From assembly GCA_009377865.1 (NCBI GenBank), contig WHTH01000007.1, forward strand, positions 32,252 to 96,251: DNA of 64,000 nucleotides, read 5' to 3'. The notes beneath the pieces were generated by a model, which had not been told where the DNA came from, did no database searches, and saw nothing but the letters and a program-made list of their open reading frames with translations. The DNA comes from Pseudonocardiaceae bacterium. Lineage in GTDB: Bacteria; Actinomycetota; Actinomycetes; Mycobacteriales; Pseudonocardiaceae. The translations under genes were made by a program, and so were the position numbers. Positions 18,776-28,902 of this stretch are shown here, in pieces; positions within the stretch are counted from its first letter, which is position 1; every line of letters starts with the position of its first letter.

Positions 18776-20166
18776 CGGCCCGGCTCTCCGGTCAGCGCCA
18801 CCACCGCGGCAGCGAAGGAACGACCGCGCTGGGCGTAGTCGGTGAACATGTCCATCGAGGCCGCGGCGGGCGCCAGCAGCACCACGTCGCCAGCTCGGGC
18901 CAGGTCGGCCGCCGCTGCCACCACCTCCTTCATGGCGCCATCGTGCCCCGAGTCGACCACCCGCACCGGGAGATCCGGCGCGTGTCGGGCCAGTGCGTCA
19001 GCGATCACCGCCCGGTCGGCACCGAGCAGTACGGCGCCTGCCATCCGGTCCACCGTGCCCGCGACCAGCTCGTCCACATCGGCTCCCTTGAGCAGCCCGC
19101 CGGCCACCCAGATCACTCTCTGGTGCGCCAGCAGCGCGGCCCGTGCGGCGTGCGGGTTGGTGGCCTTGGAGTCGTCGACGTAACGCACCCCCCGGTGCTC
19201 ACCGACGGGGATGCTGCGGTGCCCGCCGGGGGTGAACGACCGCAGGCCGGCGTCGACCGCCATCGCGGGCACCCCGACCGAGCGGGCCAGCGCCGCCGCA
19301 GCCAGCGCGTTGGACACGTTGTGCGGGCCCGGCGGCGCCACGTCGACGATCGGCGCCAGCACCACCCCGGCGGAGTCAGGGCCGAAAGCCCGGTCGACCA
19401 GGCTGTCCCGCGCCACGCCGAGCATGCCCGGCTCGGGCGGGCCGAGGGTGAATTCGACGCTGCGATGAGCTGCGCCCGACTCGGCCAGCCGCACCGACCA
19501 CTCGTCGTCGGCGTTGATGACGGCGGTGCCGGTACCGGCCGCGTACACGGTGCCCTTGGCCGCGGCGTAGGCCGTCATCGAGCCGTGCCAGTCCAGGTGA
19601 TCGGCGGACACGTTGAGGACCGCGGCCGCCCGCGGTGCCAGCGAACTCGACCAGTGCAGCTGGAACGAGGACAGCTCGACGGCCAGCACCGAATGCCCGG
19701 CGCGCACCGCGTCGAGCACCGGCAACCCGACGTTGCCGCAGGCCATCGCGTCCAGCCCGGCGGTACGCAGCATCGACTCGAGCATGCCCACCGTCGTGGT
19801 CTTGCCGTTGGTGCCGGTGACCACCAGCCAGTCGGCGGGCCCGTCCGGCCTCACCTGGTCGAGCCACCATGCGAGCTCGACGTCGCCGACGACGTCGATG
19901 CCGGCACGCCTCGCGGCCAGCAGCAGCGGCACGTCCGGCCGCCACCCCGGACTGGTCACGATCAGGTCTGTGCCCTCCGGGGGCGCGGTCAGGTCGGGTG
20001 CCACCGCGATGCCCGATACCCGCAGCGTGTCCAGGAGCTCCGGCGAGCTGTCGGTGACCGTCACGCTTGCGCCCCGCTCGAGCAACACACGAGCGGCCGA
20101 GGAACCGGCCACCCTGGCACCGGCGACCACGACACGGGCCCCAGCCAGCCGGTCAGCCCCGCCCAC
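18772..20166 (-). CDS. murD: UDP-N-acetylmuramoyl-L-alanine-D-glutamate ligase
   Basis: 464 residues. N-terminal VVVAGARVAGSSAARVLLER, ATPase P-loop VVTGTNGKTTTVGMLESML, the ELSSFQLHW and NVSADHLDWHGSMTAY blocks, and YVDDSKATNPHAARAALL followed by WVAGGLLKGAD are diagnostic for MurD, which adds D-Glu. It overlaps ftsW by four bases and is separated from mraY by only three bases. Confidence 0.96.
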   Translation of the reverse strand: MGGADRLAGARVVVAGARVAGSSAARVLLERGASVTVTDSSPELLDTLRVSGIAVAPDLTAPPEGTDLIVTSPGWRPDVPLLLAARRAGIDVVGDVELAWWLDQVRPDGPADWLVVTGTNGKTTTVGMLESMLRTAGLDAMACGNVGLPVLDAVRAGHSVLAVELSSFQLHWSSSLAPRAAAVLNVSADHLDWHGSMTAYAAAKGTVYAAGTGTAVINADDEWSVRLAESGAAHRSVEFTLGPPEPGMLGVARDSLVDRAFGPDSAGVVLAPIVDVAPPGPHNVSNALAAAALARSVGVPAMAVDAGLRSFTPGGHRSIPVGEHRGVRYVDDSKATNPHAARAALLAHQRVIWVAGGLLKGADVDELVAGTVDRMAGAVLLGADRAVIADALARHAPDLPVRVVDSGHDGAMKEVVAAAADLARAGDVVLLAPAAASMDMFTDYAQRGRSFAAAVVALTGEPGR

Positions 20167-20169
20167 CGC

Positions 20170-21240
20170 TCAGCCCCCTGCCACGCTGAGCCACTCGCTG
20201 TAGAACACACCGGCGCCCAGTGCACAGCAGATCCCGGCGAGCAGCCAGAACCGGATGATCACGGTGGTCTCCACCCAGCCGGCGAGCTCGAAGTGGTGGT
20301 GGAACGGCGCCATCCGGAACAGCCGCTTACGGATCGTGCGGAAGACCGCGATCTGCAGTGCCACCGACAGTGCCTCGACGACGAACAGCCCGCCGATCAC
20401 CACCAGCAGCATCTCGGTGCGGGTCACCACCGACAGCCCGGCGAGCAGGCCGCCGATCGCGAGCGAGCCGGTATCGCCCATGAAGATCTTCGCCGGGGCG
20501 GCGTTCCACCACAGGAAGCCGACGCAGGCGCCCACCGCCGCTGCCGCCACGACCGCCACGTCGAGCGGGTCACGCACGATGTAGCAGCCGGGGATGAGCT
20601 CAGCGGCGCAGTCCTGAGTGAACTGCCAGAAGGACACGATGACGTAGGTCGCGAGCACCATCGCCGCCGATCCGGCCGCCAGCCCGTCCAGCCCGTCGGT
20701 GAAGTTCACCGCGTTGGACCAGGCGGACACCAGCAGGTAGCAGAAGAGCACGAATCCGACCGCGCCGAAGGACACCACCGCGATGTCGCGCACGAAGGAC
20801 AGGTTGGTCGAAGCGGGCGTGATTCCGTTGCTGTCGGGGAACCGCAGCGTCAGCACGGCGAACAGCACGGCGGCGGCGAGCTGCCCCACCAGCTTGGAGG
20901 TCTTGTTGAGGCCGAGGTTGCGCTGTCTTCTGATCTTGATCAGGTCGTCGAGGAAGCCGACCATGCCGAGCACGGTGGCCAGCAGCAGCACCAGCAGTGC
21001 CGACGCCGTGGGCCCCGAGCCGTTGGTGGCCACCAGCGCACCGAGATAACCCGACCACAGCGCGAGCAGGATCGCCGTCCCACCCATCGTCGGCGTGCCT
21101 CGCTTGCTCTGATGGCCCTCGGGCCCCTCCTGGCGGATCTCCTGACCGAAGCCCTGCCGGGTGAACAGCCGGATGAGGTAAGGCGTGAACAGGATGGAGA
21201 CCGCCAGCGCGACACCGGCAGCGACCAGGATGCTGCTCAC
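20170..21240 (-). CDS. mraY: Phospho-N-acetylmuramoyl-pentapeptide transferase
   Basis: 356 residues, ten membrane helices. Catalytic aspartates are in [18 protein letters not shown] and [20 protein letters not shown], with [14 protein letters not shown] and the [15 protein letters not shown] signature. It transfers phospho-MurNAc-pentapeptide to undecaprenyl phosphate, giving lipid I. ATG overlaps the murF stop (ATGA). Confidence 0.97.
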   Translation of the reverse strand: MSSILVAAGVALAVSILFTPYLIRLFTRQGFGQEIRQEGPEGHQSKRGTPTMGGTAILLALWSGYLGALVATNGSGPTASALLVLLLATVLGMVGFLDDLIKIRRQRNLGLNKTSKLVGQLAAAVLFAVLTLRFPDSNGITPASTNLSFVRDIAVVSFGAVGFVLFCYLLVSAWSNAVNFTDGLDGLAAGSAAMVLATYVIVSFWQFTQDCAAELIPGCYIVRDPLDVAVVAAAAVGACVGFLWWNAAPAKIFMGDTGSLAIGGLLAGLSVVTRTEMLLVVIGGLFVVEALSVALQIAVFRTIRKRLFRMAPFHHHFELAGWVETTVIIRFWLLAGICCALGAGVFYSEWLSVAGG

Positions 21241-22727
21241 CCGCCGCTCCTCTCGGCTGCCGTGTCCGGCGTCACACCTTCGCCCAGCAGGCCGGCTGCG
21301 ATCCGTTCCAGCCCGGCGGCACGGGACGCCTTGACCAACACGATGTCCCCCGGGGTCAGCTCGGCACGCAGCAGCGCCAGCGCCTCGTCGGCATCGTCGA
21401 CCAGCACCGGGGGCTGCCCGCCTGCCTCGGTCCGGTCCGCTGCCCGCTGCGCCGGCCGGGCAGCTTCACCGACCACGACCAGTCGATCGATCCCGAGCGC
21501 CACCGCCAGCCTGCCCACCTCCTCGTGTGCGCCGTCGGCGGCGTCGCCGAGCTCGGCGATCGGCCCCAGCACCGCCCAGCTGCGCCGCCCGGTCTGCGAC
21601 ATCGCGACCAGCGTCTGCAGCGCCGCGTGCACCGACTCGGGATTGGCGTTGTAGGCGTCGTTGACGACGGTGACCCCGTCGGGCCGGTCGGTGACCTCCA
21701 TCCGCCACCGAGACGACGGCCGGTAGCCGGCCAGCACTGCGGCGACCTGTGCCGGGGTTGCGCCCAGCTCAAGCGCCACCGCCGCGGCGGCCAGCGCATT
21801 GGACACCTGGTGCTCACCGTGCAGCTGCAGCGTCACCGCCGCCTCGCCGGTCGGGCAGACCAGCCGGAAGGCCGGGCGGCCCTGGGCATCGAGTGCGATG
21901 TCAGCGGCCCGGACGTCGGCGTCGGGTGTCCGGCCGAACCGGACGACTCGCGCTGTGGTGCGATCCGCCATCGCCGTGACCGCGGGATCGTCGCCGTTGA
22001 GCACCGCCAGCCCGGCGGCGGGAAGCGACTCGACGAGCTCTGACTTGGCGCTGGCCACCGCCTGCCGCGAACCGAACTCGCCGAGGTGTGCCGAGCCGGC
22101 GTTGAGCACGACCCCGATCGACGGCGGCGCGACCCGGCACAGTGCGGCGATATGGCCCGGGCCGCGGGCGGACAATTCCAGCACCAGGTGCCGGGTGGTC
22201 TCATCGACCCGCAGCGCGGTCCACGGGTGGCCGAGCTCGTTGTTGAACGATCCGGGCGGTGCCACCGTGGGGCCCAGCGGCGCCAGCAGCGCCGCGACCA
22301 CGTCCTTGGTGGACGTCTTGCCTGACGAGCCGGTGATGCCCACAACCCGCAGCCCGCCGGGGCGCAACCGGTCGGTGACGGCGCGGGCCAGCCGCGCCAG
22401 CGCGGCGAGCACGGCGGCCCCCGCACCATCGGTGTCGGCCGCCAGCGCAGCGCAGCTCAGCGCGTCGCCAGGATCGGCCGGCCCGACCACCACGGCAGGT
22501 ACCCCCACGGGCCGGGCGGCGAGTACACCGACCGCACCGGCGGCGACCGCGGCCACCGCGTAGTCGTGCCCGTCGACGTGCTCACCGGGCAGCGCGACGA
22601 ACAGGCCGCCCGGGCCGAGCCGCCGCGAGTCGAACTCGACGCCGCCGGTGACCCGCTCGCCACCGTCGGCGTCGCGCACCGTGCCGCCGACGACGTCGGC
22701 GATCTCGGCCAGGGTCAGCGCGATCAC
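21237..22727 (-). CDS. murF: UDP-MurNAc-tripeptide-D-Ala-D-Ala ligase
   Basis: 496 residues. N-terminal domain [21 protein letters not shown]-loop [57 protein letters not shown] and the C-terminal [19 protein letters not shown] are the standard MurF blocks. It attaches the D-Ala-D-Ala dipeptide. GTG/ATG four-base overlaps with murE and mraY. Confidence 0.95.
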   Translation of the reverse strand: MIALTLAEIADVVGGTVRDADGGERVTGGVEFDSRRLGPGGLFVALPGEHVDGHDYAVAAVAAGAVGVLAARPVGVPAVVVGPADPGDALSCAALAADTDGAGAAVLAALARLARAVTDRLRPGGLRVVGITGSSGKTSTKDVVAALLAPLGPTVAPPGSFNNELGHPWTALRVDETTRHLVLELSARGPGHIAALCRVAPPSIGVVLNAGSAHLGEFGSRQAVASAKSELVESLPAAGLAVLNGDDPAVTAMADRTTARVVRFGRTPDADVRAADIALDAQGRPAFRLVCPTGEAAVTLQLHGEHQVSNALAAAAVALELGATPAQVAAVLAGYRPSSRWRMEVTDRPDGVTVVNDAYNANPESVHAALQTLVAMSQTGRRSWAVLGPIAELGDAADGAHEEVGRLAVALGIDRLVVVGEAARPAQRAADRTEAGGQPPVLVDDADEALALLRAELTPGDIVLVKASRAAGLERIAAGLLGEGVTPDTAAERSGG

Positions 22728-24256
22728 CCCGGCTCCCTGTCGAGCAGGTCGGCTAGCACGTCGGCGTCGGAGAACGGGTGCGTGACGTCGCCCACCTGCT
22801 GGCCGGTCTCGTGGCCCTTGCCCGCCACCACGACGGCGTCGCCGGCGCGGGCGACCGCCACGGCAGCGCCGATCGCCGCGGCCCGGTCCCCGATCTCGCG
22901 CAGCTCGGCGTGCCCGGCCTCGCGGGCACCGCGCAGCACCGCCGCGCGGATCTCGGCGGGGTCCTCGCTGCGCGGGTTGTCGTCGGTGACGATCAGCAGG
23001 TCGGCGGCACGGGCGGCCTCGGCGCCCATCCGTGGCCGCTTGGCGGTGTCGCGGTCACCCCCGCAGCCCAGCACCACGATCACCCGGCCCTGCACCTGGA
23101 CCCGAACCGCCCCGAGCAGCGCGGCGACCGCGGCGGGCTTGTGCGCGTAGTCGACGACGGCGAGGAAATCCTGGCCACGGTCCACCCGCTGCATCCTGCC
23201 CGGGACCTCGGCGATCCCGATGCCGCGGGCCAGCAACCGGGGGTCGGCGCCGGCCGCGTGCCCGCAGGCCATGGCCAGCAGCGCGTCGGTCACGTTGAAC
23301 GACCCCGGCAGCCGGACGGCCATCGCCACCTCGCACCCGTCCGGCCCCAGCGCCCGGAAGGTCTGCGCGCCCGAGTGCGCGGCCTCGATGTCCTCGGCAC
23401 GCCAGTCGGCCATCCCGTGCAGCGACACCGTGACCCGGCCGGGCGCCGCGAGCCGGCGGCCCCAGTCGTCGTCGACACAGACAACCTCGCGGGCGGCGCG
23501 ACCGTCGAACAGCAGCGCCTTGGCCGCGAAGTAGTCCTCCATCCCAGCGTGGAAGTCGAGATGATCCTGCGACAGGTTGCTGAAGGCGCCGACCGCGAAG
23601 CCGATGCCACCCACCCGGCCCAGCGCCAGCGCGTGGCTCGACACCTCCATCGGCAGGTGGGTCACACCACGCTCGACCATCACCGCGAGCAGCGCCTGCA
23701 GGTCCGGTGCCTCCGGCGTCGTGAACGCGCTGGGCAGCCGCTGCGGGCCGATCCGGGTCTCCACCGTCCCGAGCAGCCCGGTCGCTGCACCGGCCGCCCG
23801 CAGGCCCTCCTCGAGTAGGTAGGCGATGGTCGTCTTGCCCGAGGTGCCGGTGATGCCGAGCACGGCCATCCGGGACGACGGATCGCCGTGAATCCGGGCC
23901 GCCAGTGGACCGAGCACCGCCCTCGGCTCGGGATGGACCAGGACCGGCACCCCGGCATCGGCAACCGGCAGCCGCGCGGCACCGGCAGGGTCGGTGAGCA
24001 CCGCGGCTGCGCCCGCTGCCAGCGCGTCACCGGCGAAATCGGCGCCGTGCGGGCGGCCCGCGCCCCCCATGCTCGGCAGCGCGGCGAACAGGTCACCCGG
24101 CCGCACCTGCTGGGCCCGCAGGGTCGCACCGGTGACCGCGGCACCGGTCGCGGCCGACGGCACGGCCAACCCGAGTAATTCGGCGAGGGCGGCCAGCGGG
24201 ACGGGTGTGGTCAGCGTGGGCCGCAACGGTGTCGTGGAAGTCGGCGGGGGCGTCAC
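22724..24256 (-). CDS. murE: UDP-MurNAc-dipeptide-meso-diaminopimelate ligase
   Basis: 510 residues from GTG 24256. Blocks: FAALPSMGGAGRPHGADFAG, P-loop GITGTSGKTTIAYLLEEGL, TTPEAPDLQALLAVMVERG, FSNLSQDHLDFHAGMEDYF, VVDYAHKPAAVAALLGAVR and the diaminopimelate-selective VTDDNPRSEDPAEI (DNPR motif). It adds meso-DAP, in keeping with an actinobacterial DAP wall. A 222-bp gap with repeat sequence separates it from ftsI, the one loose junction of the dcw run. Confidence 0.96.
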   Translation of the reverse strand: MTPPPTSTTPLRPTLTTPVPLAALAELLGLAVPSAATGAAVTGATLRAQQVRPGDLFAALPSMGGAGRPHGADFAGDALAAGAAAVLTDPAGAARLPVADAGVPVLVHPEPRAVLGPLAARIHGDPSSRMAVLGITGTSGKTTIAYLLEEGLRAAGAATGLLGTVETRIGPQRLPSAFTTPEAPDLQALLAVMVERGVTHLPMEVSSHALALGRVGGIGFAVGAFSNLSQDHLDFHAGMEDYFAAKALLFDGRAAREVVCVDDDWGRRLAAPGRVTVSLHGMADWRAEDIEAAHSGAQTFRALGPDGCEVAMAVRLPGSFNVTDALLAMACGHAAGADPRLLARGIGIAEVPGRMQRVDRGQDFLAVVDYAHKPAAVAALLGAVRVQVQGRVIVVLGCGGDRDTAKRPRMGAEAARAADLLIVTDDNPRSEDPAEIRAAVLRGAREAGHAELREIGDRAAAIGAAVAVARAGDAVVVAGKGHETGQQVGDVTHPFSDADVLADLLDREPG

Positions 24257-24390
24257 TTGAGGGTCACGTCCGGGGTCGTGTCGGCGGTGTCGGCGGTGCG
24301 GTCGTCCAGCGGTGCTGGCTGGCAGCGGGCACGCGGAAGGTTACCGGCGCGGCGCACCCATCCCGGCCCGGACCCCGGTCCCGCCACGGT

Positions 24391-24482
24391 CGCAGTGAAG
24401 GGCGCCTGCACTGCCACTGCCGGCTACCGCCCGCCGTGAAGGGCACCTGCACTGCGTCGGAGGCCGTGCAGGTGCCCTTCAC
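24391..24482. repeat. Dispersed hairpin repeat, copy 1, with an upstream half copy
   Basis: GTGAAGGGCACCTGCAC (24436-24452) and GTGCAGGTGCCCTTCAC (24466-24482) form a perfect 17-bp stem around the loop TGCGTCGGAGGCC. A partial arm, GTGAAGGGCGCCTGCAC, precedes it at ~24395-24411. The ftsI stop codon (24481-24479) lies inside the right arm, so the hairpin straddles the gene end and could act as a terminator or mRNA 3' end. The copy at 40177-40223 has the same geometry and almost the same loop. Confidence 0.85.
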
Positions 24483-26320
24483 GGCAGCGTGAGGGTGGCA
24501 ACCGGGCTGGGGCGGGGGGACAGCGGTATCTGGTGGCGCTGTGCCAGGTACGAGGCGATGTCGTGGAACAACGGCGCCGCGCTGGTCCCGCCGTCGGGGT
24601 TGTCGAGCACGATGCCGACGACGAACCGGGGGTCCTGCGCGGGCAGCATCCCGGCGAATGTGATCCAGTACTCCGAGCTGCTGTAACACCCGCATGCCGG
24701 GTCCACCTGCTGCCCGGTGCCGGTCTTGGCGGCGATCCGATAGCCAGCGAGTCCGGCGGCCGGAGCGGTGCCCTGCTGTCCGGGCTCGTCCTGCACCACC
24801 GCCTGCAGCATGTCCCGCACCGTGCCCGCGGTCTGCGGGCTCACCACCCGGATACCTTCGGGCCGCGGCCGCTGGGTGCGGGTCCCGTCCGACGCGATCT
24901 CGGCACGGACGATGCGCGGCGGCACCCGCACCCCGTCGTTGGCGATGGTCTGGTACATCCCGGCCAGCTGCAGCACGGTCATCGACAGGCCCTGGCCGAT
25001 GGGCAGGTTCGCGAAGGAGCTCCCGGACCACTGCTCGCGGGGCGGCAGCCGCCCGCCGCTCTCGCCCGGCAGGCCGACGCCGGTGGGGCGGCCGAGCCCG
25101 AAGCGTTCGACCATCTCCATGAACCGCTGCTCGCCCACCCGCTGCGCGGTGAGCAGGGTGCCCACGTTCGAGGACATGGCCAGCACCCCGGTGAAGGTCA
25201 TGTCCAGCGTGCCGTGCGACCACGCGTCGCGGACGGTGCGATCGGCGATCTCGATCTGGCCCGGTACCCGCAACACGGTGTCCGGCTCCACCAGGCCGTG
25301 CTCGATGGCCGCCGCCCCGGTGATGACCTTGTTCACCGAGCCGGGTTCGAACGGCTCCGCGACCGCGACGTTGCCCAGGTCGTCCGGGTCGGCCTCGGCG
25401 AGGTTGGTCGGGTCGAACGTCGACCCGTTGGCCATCGCGTGCACCTCGCCGGTCTGCGCATCGAGCACGACGGTGCTCGCGCTCTGCGCACCTTGGCGCC
25501 TCGCGTAGTCCTCGGTCAGCTGCTGCACGACGTACTGCAGGTCGGCGTCGAGGGTGAGCTCGAGGTCGGTGCCGGGTACCGGTGGGCGGACCGCGCGCTC
25601 GCTGCCGGGGATCACGGTGTCCTCACCCTCGGCGGTGTCGACCACCCGGCGCCCGTCCACACCTGCCAGCAGGGTGTCGGCGAAGTTCTCCAGCCCGACC
25701 AGGCCCCGGACCTTCTGCTCGTCGGAGCGCCAGTTCGCCACGCCCAGCAGGTTCGCCGCGAGCTCGCCGCCCGGGTACTGGCGGACCTCGCGGTACTCAT
25801 CGCTGATCTCGGGGAAGTCCTGCTGGATCGCCCGAGCCTGTGCCGGTTCGACGATGTCGGCCAGCCGCACCACGGTCTGGTCACTCGACAACTTGCCGAG
25901 CACCTCCCGCTCGGTGACCTGCCCGCCCAGCACCTCGGCCACCCGGCGGGCCATGGCCGCCTTGTGTGCCTGCGGATCCGCGCCGACCTCGCGCTGCTCC
26001 GTGACGATCCGGTTCGGCATGGCGTAGAGGGTGCGCGCCTCGGTGCTGAACGCCAGCGGGGTGCCGTTGCGGTCGGTGACGGTGCCGCGCTCGGCAGGCA
26101 GCAGCTCTACCGTGGTGCGCTGGCCGGCAGCCTTGGCGGCGAGCTCCCCGGCCTCCAGGCCCTGCACCTGCACCAGCTTGAGGCCGGCCGCCACGAGCGC
26201 GACGATCAGCACGATGCGGCCGATCGCGAGCCGCGCTCGTGCCGCGCCGCCGGAGGCCCGCGACACCGGAGGTGGCCGGCGGGCCGCCGGTGCCGCTCGT
26301 GGCGGGCGGCGCTCCATCAC
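24479..26320 (-). CDS. ftsI: FtsI/PbpB class B penicillin-binding protein
   Basis: 613 residues: short cytoplasmic tail, one membrane anchor (IGRIVLIVALVAAGLKLVQ, ~32-52), pedestal domain (~70-240) and transpeptidase domain. Active-site motifs are S-x-x-K in PFEPGSVNKVI (~328), S-x-N in MSSNVG (~382) and KTG in AAKTGTGQ (~532). It crosslinks septal peptidoglycan with FtsW. The start GTG overlaps the ftsL stop, and an ATG follows at the second codon. The stop is embedded in the dispersed hairpin repeat. Confidence 0.96.
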   Translation of the reverse strand: MMERRPPRAAPAARRPPPVSRASGGAARARLAIGRIVLIVALVAAGLKLVQVQGLEAGELAAKAAGQRTTVELLPAERGTVTDRNGTPLAFSTEARTLYAMPNRIVTEQREVGADPQAHKAAMARRVAEVLGGQVTEREVLGKLSSDQTVVRLADIVEPAQARAIQQDFPEISDEYREVRQYPGGELAANLLGVANWRSDEQKVRGLVGLENFADTLLAGVDGRRVVDTAEGEDTVIPGSERAVRPPVPGTDLELTLDADLQYVVQQLTEDYARRQGAQSASTVVLDAQTGEVHAMANGSTFDPTNLAEADPDDLGNVAVAEPFEPGSVNKVITGAAAIEHGLVEPDTVLRVPGQIEIADRTVRDAWSHGTLDMTFTGVLAMSSNVGTLLTAQRVGEQRFMEMVERFGLGRPTGVGLPGESGGRLPPREQWSGSSFANLPIGQGLSMTVLQLAGMYQTIANDGVRVPPRIVRAEIASDGTRTQRPRPEGIRVVSPQTAGTVRDMLQAVVQDEPGQQGTAPAAGLAGYRIAAKTGTGQQVDPACGCYSSSEYWITFAGMLPAQDPRFVVGIVLDNPDGGTSAAPLFHDIASYLAQRHQIPLSPRPSPVATLTLP

Positions 26321-26961
26321 CGCTCCCCTGGCGGCTGCCCGGATGCCGGGAGGGCCTGCTGCTCCGGTGCGGGTTCCGGCTCGGGCTCCGGTGCAGGCTC
26401 CGGTGCAGGCTCGGGCTCGGGTTCGGGCTCGGGTTCGGGTTCGGGTTCGGGCGACGGGGTGGCAGCTGGCGGCGGTGGCGGGGCCGTCGCCGGTGTCGGC
26501 TCCCCCACGACGGCGACGGCGCCGTCAGGACGCACGACGAGACGGGCCGGCTCGCCCGCCGGCACCATCCCCAGCTCCCGCGCGCGCCGGGCGAGCTGCG
26601 GAGCGGTCTCGAGCGTCGCCACCTGCCGGCTGAGCCGTTCGGAATGCTCGGCGAGGTTGCGAGCCTCGGTCTGGGCCTCCTGTAGCCGGTAAGAGTCACC
26701 TGCCGCGGCGGTCGACAACCACAGCGTGGCCACCAGCCCGGCGCACAGCAGCACCATGACCAGCACAACGACCCGGGCGCGGCTGCCGGGGGCCTCGGGT
26801 TCGGATCCCAGTGCCAGCCAGCGATCGGTGCGCTGGGCCCGCCGTGCATATGCCCGCTCGACTGCCGCCGAGCGGGCACGCCCGGACCCGGACCCGCGGT
26901 GACGTGTCGGTGCGCCCCGGGTGGACCTGGCAGGCGCTGCAGTGCGTGCCGGTGCGGTCAC
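26317..26961 (-). CDS. ftsL: FtsL-like septum protein with Pro-Glu repeat tail
   Basis: 214 residues. Basic N-terminal tail (~1-62), one membrane segment [20 protein letters not shown], then a coiled coil ([20 protein letters not shown]) and [20 protein letters not shown], the usual FtsL architecture. The last ~60 residues are a low-complexity [12 protein letters not shown] run not needed for the fold. Position between rsmH and ftsI supports FtsL, which scaffolds FtsQ/FtsB and activates FtsWI. Four-base overlaps with both neighbours. Confidence 0.9.
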   Translation of the reverse strand: MTAPARTAAPARSTRGAPTRHRGSGSGRARSAAVERAYARRAQRTDRWLALGSEPEAPGSRARVVVLVMVLLCAGLVATLWLSTAAAGDSYRLQEAQTEARNLAEHSERLSRQVATLETAPQLARRARELGMVPAGEPARLVVRPDGAVAVVGEPTPATAPPPPPAATPSPEPEPEPEPEPEPEPAPEPAPEPEPEPAPEQQALPASGQPPGER

Positions 26962-28022
26962 GACGTCACCTCCGGGCCGTGGTCGGCACGCGAGGAAGCG
27001 ATCGGTGCGATCCGCTCGACGGCGCGCAACCGCACCGAGGCCGCTCGCGGGTTGGACTCGGACTCCTCCGGCGTCGCCTGCTCAGCACCCCGCGTGAGCA
27101 GCCGCAGCTGCGGACCGTGACCGGGCAGCTCGACGGGCAGCCCGGGCGGAGTACGCGACGTCGCCAGTTGTGCCAGCGCCCGCTTGACGATGCGGTCCTC
27201 GAGCGACTGGTAGGACAGCGCCACCAGCCGGCCACCGACAGCCAGCACGCTCAGCGCGGCGGGAACGGCCGTGCGCAACACGTCGAGTTCGCCGTTGACC
27301 TCCACGCGCAGTGCCTGGAAGGTCCGCTTGGCGGGATGGCCACCGGTGCGGCGAGTGGCAGCGGGTACCGCCCGGTAGACGAGCTCGACCAGGCGGGCGC
27401 TGGTGTCGAACGGCCGGTGCTCCCGCTCTACAGCGATCGCGGTGGCTATGCGCTTGGCGAACCGCTCCTCGCCGTATTCGCGCAGCACCCGGGTGAGGGC
27501 GGCCACCGGGTAGGTGTTGAGGACGTCGGCTGCGGTCGGGCCGGAGGTCGGATCCATCCGCATGTCCAGCGGAGCGTCCCGCGCATACGCGAAGCCCCGC
27601 TCCGGGTCGTCGAGCTGCAGCGACGAGACCCCGAGGTCGAAGAGCACGGCGTGCACCTCACTGATGCCGAGCCGTTCCAGCACCTCGGGCAGCCGGTCGT
27701 AGCCGGCGTGCACCGGATGCAACCGGGCGGCGTGGTCGCGCAGCCGCTGCACCGCGAGGCCGAGTGCCTGCGGGTCGCGGTCGAGCCCGACCACGTGCAA
27801 CTCGGGATGCGCGTCGAGCAGCGCTGCGGCATGCCCGCCGAGACCGAGGGTGGCGTCCACCGCGACCGGAGAGCTCGCGGTGGCCAGCGCCGGGGCTATC
27901 AAGTCGAGGCAGCGGTGCAGCAGGACGGGCACGTGCCGGGCACCACCGTTGTCCGGGCCACCGCTGTCCGGGCCACCGCGCCCTGGCTCGACCACTGCCG
28001 CAGTCCCTCCGCTCACCGGCAC
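26958..28022 (-). CDS. rsmH: 16S rRNA (cytosine-1402-N4)-methyltransferase RsmH
   Basis: 354 residues. The family start [20 protein letters not shown] motif [31 protein letters not shown], and [19 protein letters not shown] then PLDMRMDP are diagnostic. It methylates C1402 of 16S rRNA at the P site. GTG 28022 has the GAGGGAG purine run almost touching it; the second GTG at 28016 has that run five bases upstream and may be the real start. Overlaps ftsL by four bases. Confidence 0.94.
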   Translation of the reverse strand: MPVSGGTAAVVEPGRGGPDSGGPDNGGARHVPVLLHRCLDLIAPALATASSPVAVDATLGLGGHAAALLDAHPELHVVGLDRDPQALGLAVQRLRDHAARLHPVHAGYDRLPEVLERLGISEVHAVLFDLGVSSLQLDDPERGFAYARDAPLDMRMDPTSGPTAADVLNTYPVAALTRVLREYGEERFAKRIATAIAVEREHRPFDTSARLVELVYRAVPAATRRTGGHPAKRTFQALRVEVNGELDVLRTAVPAALSVLAVGGRLVALSYQSLEDRIVKRALAQLATSRTPPGLPVELPGHGPQLRLLTRGAEQATPEESESNPRAASVRLRAVERIAPIASSRADHGPEVTS

Positions 28023-28206
28023 TCCCTCGTTGCATCGCCGACCGCTGCTGCCGTACCGGCCCCGGTGCCGCGAGGTCTCCGTCCGCTACCTGCGGTCCTG
28101 GCGCCGGGGAAGGTGCGTCAGGGCCGGCTCGAGCTCTCGCAGACGGAGGCCTCGCGGCACCGGGTGGCTTGTCCGCCCGGAGTCGCCTCCGGACGTGGCC
28201 GTCCGG

Positions 28207-28638
28207 TCAGAACACTCCGGGTAGCACCTCCTCCTGCGCCTGCGCGTAGGACTCCTCGTGGTCGGCGAGATAGCGCTCCCACGCAGCGCCGTCCCAGACC
28301 TCCAGTCGAGTGATCGCTCCGATCACCACGCACTCCTTGGCCAGTCCCGCATAGCGCCGCAGCTCCGGAGCGATCGAGATGCGGCCCTGCCCATCGGGTC
28401 GCTGCTCGTCGGTGCCCGCGAACAGATAGCGCTGATAAGCCCGCACCGCTTCGTTCGTGAACGGTGCCGAGGCCACCTTGCGGGCCATGTCCTCGAACTC
28501 CGCGCGGGGGAAGACGTAAAGGCAGTGGTCCTGTCCCTTGGTGATCATCAGCCCCCCTGCGAGTGCGTCACGGAACTTCGCCGGCAAGGTCAGCCGGCCC
28601 TTGTCGTCGAGCCGAGGGGTGTGCGTACCCAGGAACAT
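28207..28638 (-). CDS. mraZ: MraZ transcriptional regulator of the dcw cluster
   Basis: 143 residues with the two SpoVT-AbrB-like repeats: [24 protein letters not shown] (N half) and [18 protein letters not shown] (C half), each with the DxxGR signature. MraZ binds repeats in its own promoter and controls the division cluster. GGAGG upstream of ATG 28638 fixes the start. It is first in the cluster, 184 bp before rsmH. The putative MraZ boxes are listed separately. Confidence 0.95.
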   Translation of the reverse strand: MFLGTHTPRLDDKGRLTLPAKFRDALAGGLMITKGQDHCLYVFPRAEFEDMARKVASAPFTNEAVRAYQRYLFAGTDEQRPDGQGRISIAPELRRYAGLAKECVVIGAITRLEVWDGAAWERYLADHEESYAQAQEEVLPGVF

Positions 28639-28691
28639 GGGTCACCACCTCCCCACCAGCCCGGGTGGACCGGTCATGGAGCACCCTTGCG

Positions 28692-28733
28692 CCCCACCAT
28701 CAGCCACGGTACCCCACTTCCAACCACTGTCAA
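28692..28733 (-). promoter_or_regulatory. mraZ promoter with four 10-bp-spaced MraZ-box-like repeats
   Basis: On the minus strand a -35 TTGACA (28733-28728) and -10 TACCGT (28711-28706) are separated by 16 bases. TGGTT, TGGGG, TGGCT and TGGGG occupy 28726-28722, 28716-28712, 28706-28702 and 28696-28692, an exact 10-bp period that covers the spacer, -10 and start site. The known E. coli MraZ site is TGGGN repeats with 5-base gaps, the same period, so autorepression is the likely function. Confidence 0.75.
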
Positions 28734-28902
28734 CGGGAAAATGCGTGTGACGGGGACCGCTGTCAGCTCCCGCCGCAGGTCAGCGGTAGTGGGGCTGGGT
28801 GGGAGGTCCGCCCTCCGGGGCAAGTCGCCAACGCGGCGTTCGGGTAACCTCGCTGCCGCAAGGCCGCGTTGGGGGCAGCGCGAGGGCGGCATACTGGCTC
28901 AC

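Noticed and set aside
18667..21654. Very long plus-strand open frame (995 codons) opposite ftsW-murD-mraY
   Set aside because: It is antisense to three well-recognised genes and rich in His/Arg/Gly without any domain; it results from GC-rich third positions that remove stop codons.
24533..26692. Plus-strand open frame of ~719 codons opposite ftsI/ftsL
   Set aside because: Mirror of the ftsI and ftsL coding strand; the Gly/Ser repeat is the antisense of the Pro-Glu tail of FtsL.
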